64,000 nucleotides of DNA from NCBI GenBank assembly GCA_028749205.1, contig JAQULR010000005.1, positions 1 through 64,000 of the forward strand, given 5' to 3'. Below are positions 46,351 to 55,207 of this stretch, in pieces; position 1 is the first letter of the stretch; each line of letters starts with the position of its first letter. The position numbers were made by a program, and so were the translations under genes. The stretch comes from Acidobacteriota bacterium. Lineage in GTDB: Bacteria > Acidobacteriota > Aminicenantia > Aminicenantales > Saccharicenantaceae. The notes beneath the pieces are model-generated. The model was not told the DNA's origin, searched no databases, and was given only the letters and a program-made list of their open reading frames with translations.

Positions 46351-46895
46351 CAGAGAAGGCTTTTCGCCGCTCAGTCTGGGTTTATCATTGCAACAGCGGA
46401 GCCTGCAATGGTTGTGATATAGAAATCCTGAATGTTTTAACGCCTTATTATGATGTGGAGAGATTCGGCATCAGGTTAGTTGCCTCTCCCCGTCATGCCG
46501 ATGCCATTCTTCTCTCGGGGGCGGTGACCAGACCAACGCTGCCTCTGGTTAAGAAAGCCTATCAGGCAGTGCCAGCCCCGAAGCTGGTCTTTGCCGTCGG
46601 TTCCTGTGCCATCGGGGGAGGATGCTGGTATGACACCTATAACGTGACTGGTGGTGGGGATAAAGCCATCCCGGTCAATTATTTTATTCCGGGCTGTCCG
46701 CCCCGGCCGGAAGCCATCATCTTCGGGATAGCTCTGGCTCTGGGCCTGGTTGACAAGAAAGTGGCACCGGTTGAGCTCAAGCAGATGGAGTTCCCGGTTG
46801 ATATGTACCGGCAAGCAAAAATTCTGGAAAGCAACCGGGTAATATATAAACTTCTGGGCGAGGAAGATGACCGCCTTCTATCCGGGAGGAAATGA
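46335..46895 (+). CDS. Group 4 [NiFe] hydrogenase small subunit (HycG/EchC/NuoB type)
   Basis: The 186-residue protein holds the proximal [4Fe-4S] cluster next to the Ni-Fe site. Its four ligands are visible in ACNGCDIEIL (two), VGSCAIGGG and IPGCPPRPEA. It is the small cytoplasmic form without a signal peptide. Its end overlaps the start of a response regulator by four bases, so the signalling gene is translationally coupled to the enzyme. Confidence 0.94.
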   Translation: MWKRLTEKAFRRSVWVYHCNSGACNGCDIEILNVLTPYYDVERFGIRLVASPRHADAILLSGAVTRPTLPLVKKAYQAVPAPKLVFAVGSCAIGGGCWYDTYNVTGGGDKAIPVNYFIPGCPPRPEAIIFGIALALGLVDKKVAPVELKQMEFPVDMYRQAKILESNRVIYKLLGEEDDRLLSGRK

Positions 46896-47302
46896 CTATG
46901 GCCAGAATTCTATTGGTTGATGACGACCGTGACCTGACCGACAGCTTAAGTCAGATCTTGCGTCTTAAAGGCTATGAGGTGGTTGTAGCTTATAACGGGG
47001 CAGAAGGATTAAAGAAACTACTGGAAACGAAACCGGATCTAGTCATTATGGATGTTATGATGGAAACAGACACGGCTGGCTTTGAAGCTATTTATAAAAT
47101 CAGAAGTGAACGTCCTGATTCTAAATTCAGAGACTTTAAGGATATTCCCATTATTATCCTGACCGCTATTGACCAGGTGACCAACTCCCGCTTTTCTCTT
47201 GACCAGGAAGAAAGCTTTCTCCCAGGACATAATGAGTTTCTGACCAAGCCAGTGGATATAGATGAGTTTTTACAGAAAATTGAATCCTGTCTAAAAAAAT
47301 GA
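46892..47302 (+). CDS. Stand-alone response regulator in the hydrogenase operon
   Basis: The 136-residue receiver has the acidic pocket LLVDDDRD, phospho-acceptor Asp54 in IMDVMMETDTAG and the lysine in FLTKPVDID. An insertion of about 15 residues (TNSRFSLDQEESFLPGHNE) lies before the last strand. No output domain is present. It starts inside the stop of the small-subunit gene and is followed after 9 bases by a sensor kinase, its most likely partner. Confidence 0.92.
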   Translation: MTMARILLVDDDRDLTDSLSQILRLKGYEVVVAYNGAEGLKKLLETKPDLVIMDVMMETDTAGFEAIYKIRSERPDSKFRDFKDIPIIILTAIDQVTNSRFSLDQEESFLPGHNEFLTKPVDIDEFLQKIESCLKK

Positions 47303-47311
47303 CTTAAGAGC

Positions 47312-49261
47312 ATGAAATTCCAGGGAATTCTTACCAAACTGAACAGATTAGGGTCAAGTCTGAGGTTTAAGCTGATTTTTGGATTTTTAACCATCGTTTT
47401 TTTAATGGGAGCTTTATCTACCTATTTAGGAATAAGTTCAATAAACAGAAATGTTATCAGGGAAGCCTATGATAATGTCAGAAACAGTTTGCGGGCTATC
47501 AGCGATCTTTACCGTGAAGAAATTGAAAAAAGAGCCAATATCATAGAGTATCTTTCTAGAACTTCGGAAATAGTTGGGGCTACTGCTTCAGAAAACCGGG
47601 AATACCTTTACGAAAAGCTGGTCCAGATAAAAGAGGAATTTCAGTTTGATATTGTCAATGTGGTCAAGCCGGATGGTACTATCCTGGTTAGAGCCAATAA
47701 TTATGAGGCTTATGGTGACAGTATTGCTCATTACAAGTACATCGAATGGGTTTTGAGAAACCAGCAACCTGCAGCCGGGACTGGAATACTTGGTTATGAG
47801 AATATAAAAAATGAGGGGCCAGACCTGGCTGAGAGAACAGTAATGAAAATCATTCCGACTCCAAAAGCTAGGGCCCCGCGACTGGAGCCGAAAATAGAAG
47901 ACAGGGCTTTGGTCTTGAAGACAGTATCGCCAATTTTCCAGGATAACCTTCTGGTGGGTATCCTTTATGCGGCGGTTCTGCTTAACAACAATGATCACTT
48001 TGTAGAAAGATTCAAAAGGTTGATTTTTAAAGAAGAAAAGATAAAAGGAAAAGATGTCGGAACCGTTACCATATTCCTGGACGATATTCGGGTTGCCACT
48101 AATGTGGTTGATCAGAGCGGCAGGAGGGCGGTGGGCACTCTGATTTCAGAAGAAGTCTATAAACAAGTTTATGAACAGGGAATGGACTGGCTGGGAAGGG
48201 CTTTTGTAGTCAGCGATTATTATCTTTCTGGATATACCAGGATAACTGATATAGATAACCAGCCGATAGGTATGCTCTATGTAGGAATATTAGAAGCCAA
48301 GTTTAGCCAGATCCTTCGCCAGACTACCCTGCTGTATTTTCTTTTAATTTTTTTGATGACTGCAGTGGCCATCTATATTTCCACCTATTTAGTCAATCTT
48401 TATACCAGGCCTATGAGCCGGATGATTAAGGCCACAGCTGACATTGCTCAGGGAAATTATCATTTACTGACGATTTCTCCCGATGAAAGCGAAGAAATTA
48501 AAGAATTAGAAGAGAATTTTAATTCCATGGTTACTGCTATAGAAGAAAGAGACAGAAAATTGAAGGAGTTAACCGAAAAGACCATTCTCCGTTCAGAGAA
48601 ATTAGCCTCAATTGGGAGGTTAGCTTCTGGTATTGCTCATGAAATCAACAATCCGCTGACGGGAATTCTGGCTTACAGCAGCGTGCTTGAGGAGGAGTTA
48701 AAAGGATCTCCTTATGAACAAGACCTGAAGATAATTAAAGAAGAAACTTTGCGCTGCCGTAAAATAGTGAGAAATCTGCTTGATTTTGCCAGAGATTATA
48801 AACCTGAGAGAACTTATTCTAATCTGAATTCTCTGATTGAGGAAGCCATCCAGCTTTTAGAAAAACACGTCAAATTTCACAATATCAAGATAATAAAGAA
48901 TCTGGACCCAAAACTGCCTGAGATAAAAGTTGATGCCGATGAGTTTCGTTCGGTGATCAATACTTTGGCCGATAATGCTGCTGATGCCATGCCTAATGGC
49001 GGCCAATTAATCATTTCAACAAGCTTTGATTTTGATAACCAACAGGTTATAATCAGGATAGCTGATACAGGAATAGGCATAAGCGAAGAAAATCTGGAAC
49101 GGATATTCGAACCTTTCTTTACCACCAAGGAAAAAGGGAAAGGAACAGGTCTTGGCCTCTCCATGACTTATGGAGTGATTAAGAGACATAATGGAACGAT
49201 TGAGGTAAAAAGCCGAGTTAACGAAGGGACAGAATTTATAATAAAGTTGCCGGTAGAATAA
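47312..49261 (+). CDS. Membrane sensor histidine kinase with Cache-like sensor and HAMP
   Basis: The 649-residue protein has a first membrane helix (about 18-38), a large outer sensor (about 40-340) that looks Cache-like (RPDG-like VVKPDGTILVRANN, DNQPIGMLYVGI), a second helix near 345 and a HAMP region (TRPMSRMIKATADIAQGNY). The kinase core follows, with His near 443 in GIAHEINNPLTG and the ATP lid DTGIGI and GTGLGLS. It is probably the partner of the adjacent receivers; the ligand is unknown. Confidence 0.92.
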   Translation: MKFQGILTKLNRLGSSLRFKLIFGFLTIVFLMGALSTYLGISSINRNVIREAYDNVRNSLRAISDLYREEIEKRANIIEYLSRTSEIVGATASENREYLYEKLVQIKEEFQFDIVNVVKPDGTILVRANNYEAYGDSIAHYKYIEWVLRNQQPAAGTGILGYENIKNEGPDLAERTVMKIIPTPKARAPRLEPKIEDRALVLKTVSPIFQDNLLVGILYAAVLLNNNDHFVERFKRLIFKEEKIKGKDVGTVTIFLDDIRVATNVVDQSGRRAVGTLISEEVYKQVYEQGMDWLGRAFVVSDYYLSGYTRITDIDNQPIGMLYVGILEAKFSQILRQTTLLYFLLIFLMTAVAIYISTYLVNLYTRPMSRMIKATADIAQGNYHLLTISPDESEEIKELEENFNSMVTAIEERDRKLKELTEKTILRSEKLASIGRLASGIAHEINNPLTGILAYSSVLEEELKGSPYEQDLKIIKEETLRCRKIVRNLLDFARDYKPERTYSNLNSLIEEAIQLLEKHVKFHNIKIIKNLDPKLPEIKVDADEFRSVINTLADNAADAMPNGGQLIISTSFDFDNQQVIIRIADTGIGISEENLERIFEPFFTTKEKGKGTGLGLSMTYGVIKRHNGTIEVKSRVNEGTEFIIKLPVE

Positions 49262-49284
49262 AATCCGGGCATAGGGAGAAAAAA

Positions 49285-50349
49285 ATGAGCAAACCTAGAA
49301 TCTTATTTATCGATGATGAAGAAATTGTCCTGCGTAGCTGTCAGCGGATATTTGCCTCTTCAGATTATGAGATAGACACCGCATCTTCTGGCGAAGAAGG
49401 ACTCAGCAAGGCGATTAATCAAGATTTTGATATTGTTGTTACAGATTTAAAGATGCCTGGAGTTGGAGGGATGGAGGTGCTTTCCAGGTTGAGAAAGGTC
49501 AGGCCTGATACTACGGTGATCATTTTCACCGGTTATGCCAGTGTTGACACTGCCCGTGAGGCTCTGAAAAATGGTGCTTTCGATTATATTCCAAAGCCAT
49601 TTACTCCCGACGAAATGAGGGAAGTTATCAAGAATGCTTTAGAAGCCAGAGCTGGCCAACAGCGTAATATGCTGGATTTGATGGCCATTGTTTCCCATGA
49701 ATTAAAAAGCCCCCTGTCATCTCTTCATACCACTGCTTCTACCCTTTATAAGGGTTATTTTGGCAAGCTGTCGCCAGATCAGATGAAAATTCTGGAGTCC
49801 ATCATTCGCAACTGCGAATATCTTGAAGATATTATCCGCAACTATTTAGACCTGTCCAAGATGGAACTTGAGCAGCTGGGTGCCTTTATGGAGGAGATAG
49901 ATTTCATCAAAGATGTGGTTGAAGAAATACTCAATCTGCCAGAAGTTGCTGATAGTGGGAAGAAGATAAAAATTGCCTTAGATGATAAGACTGAGGTTAA
50001 AATCAAAGGTGATCCAAGATTGTTAAAAATCCTGGTCAGGAACTTAATCAATAATGCTATTAAATATGGCTATGAAGGTACAGAAATTAAACTTTGTTTA
50101 GAAAAGAAAGATCGGGAGATGATCTTTTCTGTCTATAATGAAGGTGTTGGGATAAAACCGGAAGATGGTCAGCGCCTTTTTCGCAAGTTTGAGAGGTTAA
50201 AACAGCCAGGAACAGAAGGAGTTAAAGGCTCTGGCCTTGGCCTTTACATCTGTAAAAAAATTGTAGAAAGTCACAAAGGAAGAATCTGGTTTGAATCAGA
50301 ACCAGGGAAATGGGTAACCTTCTATGTCGCCTTGCCCGTAGCCAACTGA
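49285..50349 (+). CDS. Receiver-histidine kinase hybrid, cytoplasmic
   Basis: The 354-residue protein begins with a receiver (phospho-Asp near 52 in VVTDLKMPGVGG, lysine in IPKPFTP) and continues with a HisKA/HATPase kinase (His near 137 in IVSHELKSPLSS, late GSGLGLYICKKIV). It has no membrane segment. The receiver could be fed by the kinase encoded just upstream, giving a phosphorelay. It is the last gene of the hydrogenase-linked run, 23 bases after the sensor. Confidence 0.92.
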   Translation: MSKPRILFIDDEEIVLRSCQRIFASSDYEIDTASSGEEGLSKAINQDFDIVVTDLKMPGVGGMEVLSRLRKVRPDTTVIIFTGYASVDTAREALKNGAFDYIPKPFTPDEMREVIKNALEARAGQQRNMLDLMAIVSHELKSPLSSLHTTASTLYKGYFGKLSPDQMKILESIIRNCEYLEDIIRNYLDLSKMELEQLGAFMEEIDFIKDVVEEILNLPEVADSGKKIKIALDDKTEVKIKGDPRLLKILVRNLINNAIKYGYEGTEIKLCLEKKDREMIFSVYNEGVGIKPEDGQRLFRKFERLKQPGTEGVKGSGLGLYICKKIVESHKGRIWFESEPGKWVTFYVALPVAN

Positions 50350-50395
50350 GATATTAAGCTCTTAGGGCTGACTGGGTTCAACAGTCTGCTTTTAA

Positions 50396-50425
50396 TTGAC
50401 AATAGTAGAGGCTCTCTCCTATAAT
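50396..50425 (+). promoter_or_regulatory. Promoter of the tmRNA gene
   Basis: A perfect TTGACA (50396-50401), an 18-base spacer and a perfect TATAAT (50420-50425) end about 9 bases before the mature 5' end. Confidence 0.75.
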
Positions 50426-50434
50426 CTAAATGTC

Positions 50435-50786
50435 GGGGGCGAAATGGACTCGACGGAGGTAGTGAAGCAGAAGCTGCAGGCCGAGGTCCCATCAACCTCG
50501 TTAAACAGGTGGAAAAAAATTAACTGCAGAACCTGTTGCAGTCGCTGCCTGATAGAAAGTGCAGCCGTCTCTCCAAGCCTTTCCTGCGGGTTTGCGGAGA
50601 CGCCGATTAGCAGGATAGTCCAGTGAGGCAGCTCAAGACTCGCTGGATGAAGTTTTTCTTGGGCTGGTTGAGTGGTTCTTTTCCTCTTCGAGAACTGCTC
50701 GGCGAGAGCCAATGAAGAGGATAAGCCTGTAGAGGCTGGCTGTGGAATACCTTCGGACGCGGGTTCGATTCCCGCCGCCTCCACCA
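50435..50786 (+). ncRNA. ssrA: tmRNA (transfer-messenger RNA)
   Basis: The 5' end GGGGGCGAAAUGGACUCGAC and the 3' end with GGTTCGATTCC, the pairing CGCCTCC and CCA are diagnostic of one-piece tmRNA. The acceptor GGGGGCG (50435-50441) pairs with CGCCTCC. A tag frame ending in tandem TGA TAG (50550-50555) reads GGKKLTAEPVAVAA if it resumes at GGT 50508, or one residue less from 50511. The AVAA end suits ClpXP-type degradation tags. The exact resume codon is inference. Confidence 0.95.
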
Positions 50787-50822
50787 AATTTTTTTTATTT
50801 TTATTATGATGAAAAAAAAGAA

Positions 50823-52040
50823 ATGCTAAAATCAACTAAAGCCTTGAGCTTTTTTGTCATCCTAGTAGGATTTACTTACTGGCAACTTGGGAGTCCGATC
50901 CTGGCCCAAGAGACGAAAAAAGCTGAGCCGGCGGTTATGGTTGAGCTGAGAGATGTTCAAGGAGGAACTCGCCTTAAAATCAGTGCCGATACCAATCTGA
51001 TTTACAGCCTGAAAAAAGAAGGCAACACCCTAATAATTTCCATCAAGACCCCAAGCGGATTAAAAATAGAGAAGAAACCTTTTTCCAGTCAGTTTATCAC
51101 CTCGGTAGATCTGGCTAAGTCTCCTGAGTCTTATTTCCTGATGGTCAAAGCCCGGACCGACAATTTTGATTTTTCTCAGTCAGCCAGGTGGAATCCGCTG
51201 GTTTTAACAATAGAGCTCAAGCTGAGGGAAGCCAAGCCGACGCCAGTCATGATGAAATCTGACCGACTGTCAGAAAAGCCAGCTGACAAGCCCGCTTCAG
51301 TTGAGAAAACCACTATAGAAAAAAATTCTATTCAAACTGAGGTTGCCAGAAGGCGGATTAAAACTATAGTTATTGACCCCGGTCATGGCGGCAATGAGAG
51401 CGGTGCTAAGGGAATCTACGGGACGCTGGAAAAGGATATAACCTTAAATATTTCTAAAAAACTCAAAGAGACCATAGAGCGGGGACTTAAATACCGGGTG
51501 GTTATGACCAGGGATGCTGATGTTGTTGTTCCCTTAGAAAGAAGGGCAGCAATTGCCAACAATAACAAAGCGGATTTATTTATCAGCATCCATATTAATG
51601 GTTCACGCCGGGTAAATGCCAGAGGTTCAGAGACTTTCTTTTTGAACCTTAATGCCACCGATGAGGAAGCCAGGCGGTTAGCTTATTTTGAAAATAACTC
51701 GGAAGAACTTGGTGGCCAAGTGCCTGAATCCGATTTTGATGACCTAAAATTAATCCTCTGGGATATGGCTCAATCAGCCTACTTGAAACAAAGCAGTCAA
51801 CTGGCAGAGTTTGTTCAGCTCGAACTCAATGAATTGCTGCGAACCCAGAACAGAGGAATTAAGCAGGCTCCATTTAAAGTCCTGACCGGGGTGGCCTGCC
51901 CAGCTATTCTGGTTGAGGTGGCCTTTATTACCAACCCGGAAGAAGAAAAAATATTGTCCTCAGAGGATTTCCAGGCCAGAGTTGCTGAGGCTATCTACCG
52001 GGCTTTAAATAGGTTTTTGCAGCTTTATGAAAGACCATGA
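50823..52040 (+). CDS. N-acetylmuramoyl-L-alanine amidase with AMIN domain
   Basis: The 405-residue protein cleaves the amide bond between MurNAc and the peptide during cell division. It has a signal peptide (LSFFVILVGFTYWQLGSPILAQ), an AMIN domain at about 40-125 and an Amidase_3 catalytic domain at about 180-400. The zinc and catalytic residues are seen in VIDPGHGGNESGAKG, FISIHING and ILVEVAFITNPEEE. ATG 50823 is preferred; the longer frame starts inside tmRNA. It overlaps the next gene by ATGA. Confidence 0.92.
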   Translation: MLKSTKALSFFVILVGFTYWQLGSPILAQETKKAEPAVMVELRDVQGGTRLKISADTNLIYSLKKEGNTLIISIKTPSGLKIEKKPFSSQFITSVDLAKSPESYFLMVKARTDNFDFSQSARWNPLVLTIELKLREAKPTPVMMKSDRLSEKPADKPASVEKTTIEKNSIQTEVARRRIKTIVIDPGHGGNESGAKGIYGTLEKDITLNISKKLKETIERGLKYRVVMTRDADVVVPLERRAAIANNNKADLFISIHINGSRRVNARGSETFFLNLNATDEEARRLAYFENNSEELGGQVPESDFDDLKLILWDMAQSAYLKQSSQLAEFVQLELNELLRTQNRGIKQAPFKVLTGVACPAILVEVAFITNPEEEKILSSEDFQARVAEAIYRALNRFLQLYERP

Positions 52041-52630
52041 AAAACAAAAATAAAAGCAAAAAGAAGAAATTAACAATCTTGTATACCCTGCTGGCAATTC
52101 TGGTCGTGGTGGTTCTGGTGTTTTTTTTCGGTAGCCGAAAGGAGAAAATAAAACATCCTTCGGGCTCAATGATATCGAGAGCGGGTGATGAGCAGGCTCA
52201 AAAAATCCCAATGAAGAAAGTTACCCTTTTCTTCCTATCAGAGAGCGATAACCTGTTACATCCAGAAGAAAGGGAAATCCCGGAATCAACCATTAATCAA
52301 GAGGCCCGAGTTGTTGTGGAGGAATTAATAAAGGGTTCTAATTCAGGCCGGCTGAATACGCTGCCGGCTAAGACTCAGGTTCGTCAGGTTTTTGTTACCT
52401 CGGACGGCACGGCCTATGTGGATTTGAGCCGAGATATAATTGAAGCCAGTTACTACGGCTCTACTGGTGAGATGGCTGCGGTTTATTCTATTATCAATTC
52501 TTTAACCTACAATTTTAGCCTTATAAAGAAAGTATTTCTCTTAGTGGAAGGTAACGAACGAGAAACACTTGGTGGACACATTGACCTCTCTCGGCCCTTT
52601 GTAGCCGATTATTCGCTGGTGGCCAGATAA
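52037..52630 (+). CDS. Membrane-anchored GerMN-domain protein
   Basis: The 197-residue protein has a Lys-rich N-terminus, one membrane helix (about 14-32) and a GerMN domain (about 60-185: VTLFFLSESDNLLHPEER, VVVEELIKGS, TAYVDLS). The domain occurs in Bacillus GerM and many non-sporulating bacteria next to amidases. A cell-wall binding or regulatory role is inferred. It overlaps the amidase gene by four bases. Confidence 0.88.
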   Translation: MKNKNKSKKKKLTILYTLLAILVVVVLVFFFGSRKEKIKHPSGSMISRAGDEQAQKIPMKKVTLFFLSESDNLLHPEEREIPESTINQEARVVVEELIKGSNSGRLNTLPAKTQVRQVFVTSDGTAYVDLSRDIIEASYYGSTGEMAAVYSIINSLTYNFSLIKKVFLLVEGNERETLGGHIDLSRPFVADYSLVAR

Positions 52631-52651
52631 CTTTGGCCATTAAGTCCGGAC

Positions 52652-53983
52652 ATGAAAATTAAAAATCTTCCCGAGGTGGTTATTATTGGCTATCCCAATG
52701 TGGGGAAATCCACACTTTTCAACCGGATTATAGGTCAACGTAAAGCCCTGATTCATTCTTTACCTGGGATGACCCGAGACCTGATAACTGGCGTGGCCAG
52801 GGTAAATAACCGAGAATTCCTGATGGTAGATACTGGTGGCCTGGCCATTGATCAGGCTGATCAGGTTTCACTCAGGATAATTGAAAAAGCAAGAGAAGCA
52901 ACCCACTCGGCAGAGATTCTGGTTTTTATGGTAGATGGGAAGCGGGCTCTTTCTGCGGGGGAAAAAGATCTCTACCTTAAACTAAAAAAGCTAAATAAAC
53001 CTCTATTGGTAGTGGTAAATAAAATTGATAATCCAGAATTTGAACCCGACCTTTCAGAATACTATCGCTTAGGAACAAGCGACCTAATTTCGATTTCAGC
53101 CGAGCATAAAATCAACCTGGAATATTTAAAGGAAAGAATTGTCCAGCTACTGCCAGCCGGTTCTGTCAGGGTTGAAGAAGCTGGGATGATTGCCAGGCCT
53201 CTGAAAATAGCCATAGTTGGCCGGATCAATGTCGGAAAATCTTCTCTGATAAACCGCTTGATTGGGTCGGAGCGTCTGCTGGTTAGTGAAGTCCCAGGTA
53301 CTACCAGGGATAGTGTCGATACCTTGCTTACTAGAAACAAAAAAACCTATTGCCTGGTTGATACGGCCGGAATTCGCAAGTTTGGCGGAGTCAAAGATTC
53401 CAGGGAAAAAGCCAGTATTATCAGAGCTCAGCGAAACATTGAAGAGTCCGACGTTATTTGCCTGGTCCTGGATGTTCAAGAGTTCCCAACTCGTCAGGAT
53501 GCCCACATCGCTAACTTGGCCTTAAAATCTGGTAAGCCTCTGATAATTGCCCTTAACAAATGGGATCTGGTCGACAGGAGTAAGGTCAATCCTCTTGAAG
53601 TGCAGAGGCAGGTTTTTAGCCGGCTAAATTTCGTCGATTATGCTCCGTTGGTTTTCGTCTCGGCTTTGACTGGCCAGAGGGTAGTCAAAATTCTTGACTT
53701 AGCTGAAGAAGTTTATGAGGCGGCCTCGATTAAAGTAGACACTTCAGTCCTTAACAGATTCTGGGAAAAATTTTCCAGAAAATATCTGCCAAAGACTAAG
53801 GATGGTTCGTTACTTAAAGTAAAATACATAGTTCAAAAGGGCGTTAGGCCGCCAAAATTTGTCCTTTTTGGCCATAGCCAGGCTCAACTTCTGCCTGCCT
53901 ATGAAAAATTTATAGCAGATGCTTTTCGCCAGCAATTCGGATTCTATGGCACACCAATCAGATTTATCCTGAGGAGAAGTTAA
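52652..53983 (+). CDS. der: Ribosome-assembly GTPase Der (EngA)
   Basis: Der has two tandem G domains and matures the 50S subunit. Both are visible in the 443-residue protein: GYPNVGKSTLFNRI with DTGG and VNKID, then GRINVGKSSLINRL with DTAG and NKWD, followed by the KH-like C-terminus. It begins 22 bases after the GerMN gene with no good ribosome-binding site. Confidence 0.96.
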   Translation: MKIKNLPEVVIIGYPNVGKSTLFNRIIGQRKALIHSLPGMTRDLITGVARVNNREFLMVDTGGLAIDQADQVSLRIIEKAREATHSAEILVFMVDGKRALSAGEKDLYLKLKKLNKPLLVVVNKIDNPEFEPDLSEYYRLGTSDLISISAEHKINLEYLKERIVQLLPAGSVRVEEAGMIARPLKIAIVGRINVGKSSLINRLIGSERLLVSEVPGTTRDSVDTLLTRNKKTYCLVDTAGIRKFGGVKDSREKASIIRAQRNIEESDVICLVLDVQEFPTRQDAHIANLALKSGKPLIIALNKWDLVDRSKVNPLEVQRQVFSRLNFVDYAPLVFVSALTGQRVVKILDLAEEVYEAASIKVDTSVLNRFWEKFSRKYLPKTKDGSLLKVKYIVQKGVRPPKFVLFGHSQAQLLPAYEKFIADAFRQQFGFYGTPIRFILRRS

Positions 53984-54066
53984 TTTTCAGGATAGGTCAT
54001 TGAGTTGTGGCAGAAACTTCAGGATAGTCTTAACTCCATATAAGTGGGAAAGCTTTCCATTTTTTC

Positions 54067-54095
54067 TTGACTTTATGGCATTATTCTTATATAAA
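54067..54095 (+). promoter_or_regulatory. Promoter of the TPR lipoprotein gene
   Basis: TTGACT (54067-54072), a 17-base spacer and TATAAA (54090-54095) are present. The start is near 54102, leaving a 37-base leader with AAGGAGG. Confidence 0.65.
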
Positions 54096-54138
54096 ATATT
54101 TCTAATTGTCTGAAGACCAGATGTTTAAGGAGGTCGTG

Positions 54139-55149
54139 ATGTTTCGTAAGAGGATAAACAGCTTGGGAGTTATCCTTTTAGCCTTAGCTGTTTTTTTAAC
54201 TGCAACCAGTTGCGAGCAGCTAAAGCTTAACAATTTACAGGCAAATTATCATTTCAAAAAGGCGAATAACCTGTTCAGAGAGGGTAAATACCGGGATGCG
54301 GTGACTGAATATGAGTTGACGCTGAAATACAGACCAGATCTGGTACAGGCATATCGCTATATCGGAGAAAGTTATAAACAACTTTATAAGCCAGGACTTC
54401 AATCAGAGCTAAATAAAGAGCTGGAAAGGAAGGCTCTGGAAGCTCTGAACAAAGCGCTGGAGTTTGAGCCCAACAACATAGAAATTATTTATTCTCTGGG
54501 CGATATGTATGATAAGTTACGGAATTTTGAGGAGGCTGAGAAACTCTATCTCAGAATTCTGGAGCTTGACCCTCAGAACATGGATAACTTCTACGTAGTG
54601 GCTGAATTTTACAGCCGCTATGCCGGAGAAATTCCTGATGCGGCCCAGAAAGCAGAAACTATGTACTTGCGCCGTATAGAAGCTGATCCGGAGAACCCGA
54701 TGGGGTATGCTTATACAGCCAACTACTATCAGCAGCTTCCTGTTTCAGAACAGGATGTAGAAGGGGCTATCAGGAATTTCGATAAAGCTAACGAATTCTG
54801 GGAAAAGAGAATCGCTCTTGATCCAGATAACCCGGAAGCCTGGCTGGCTAAGGGGGTTAATCGCTGGAGCCGAGCCTATCGTTTTCAGAATGTGCCAGCC
54901 TCTGAAAGACTGGTAATCGCCAGAGACGCCCTTGAAGCTATAGAAAAAGCCAGGGATCTTGACCCTGAGTATCCTGAGCCCTATAGCTGGTTAAGTGTTC
55001 TTTATCAGAGTGTTCTGGCCAACTTGGAGCCCGATAAGGCAGCCAGATATACCGCTGAAGGTCAGAAAAATCTTGAAAAATTCCAGGAGCTAAGGAAAAG
55101 GGCAGCTGAGAGAAAGAAACTGGAAGAGGAACTTAAAGCCATCAAGTAA
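54139..55149 (+). CDS. TPR-repeat lipoprotein
   Basis: The 336-residue product has a signal peptide with the lipobox LTATSC (Cys near 26) and then TPR repeats over about 35-310 (FREGKYRDAVTEYELTLKYRPD, LGDMYDKLRNFEEAEKLYLRILELDPQN). A charged C-terminal helix follows. It is probably an outer-membrane or periplasmic scaffold; the partner is unknown. ATG 54139 is chosen for the AAGGAGG 5 bases upstream and the signal peptide. Confidence 0.88.
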   Translation: MFRKRINSLGVILLALAVFLTATSCEQLKLNNLQANYHFKKANNLFREGKYRDAVTEYELTLKYRPDLVQAYRYIGESYKQLYKPGLQSELNKELERKALEALNKALEFEPNNIEIIYSLGDMYDKLRNFEEAEKLYLRILELDPQNMDNFYVVAEFYSRYAGEIPDAAQKAETMYLRRIEADPENPMGYAYTANYYQQLPVSEQDVEGAIRNFDKANEFWEKRIALDPDNPEAWLAKGVNRWSRAYRFQNVPASERLVIARDALEAIEKARDLDPEYPEPYSWLSVLYQSVLANLEPDKAARYTAEGQKNLEKFQELRKRAAERKKLEEELKAIK

Positions 55150-55163
55150 GTTAGTCTAATAAA

Positions 55164-55199
55164 AAGGGGCAGACTGGATAAATGTCTGTCCTTTTTTTT
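55164..55199 (+). terminator. Intrinsic terminator of the TPR lipoprotein gene
   Basis: AAGGGGCAGAC pairs with GTCTGTCCTTT (two G-U pairs) around a 9-base loop, followed by T8. Confidence 0.85.
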
Positions 55200-55207
55200 A
55201 TTTTTGC

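Noticed and set aside
36808-46895. Reading the cluster as a standard formate hydrogenlyase
   Set aside because: The formate-dehydrogenase-like subunit lacks the Sec/Cys, His and Arg needed for formate oxidation, and NAD(P)-type diaphorase subunits are present.
50419-50835. 138-codon minus-strand frame across the tmRNA gene
   Set aside because: The region folds as tmRNA with paired ends and a tag frame. Phrases such as AAGIEPASEG in this frame are typical of false proteins called over tRNA-like 3' ends.
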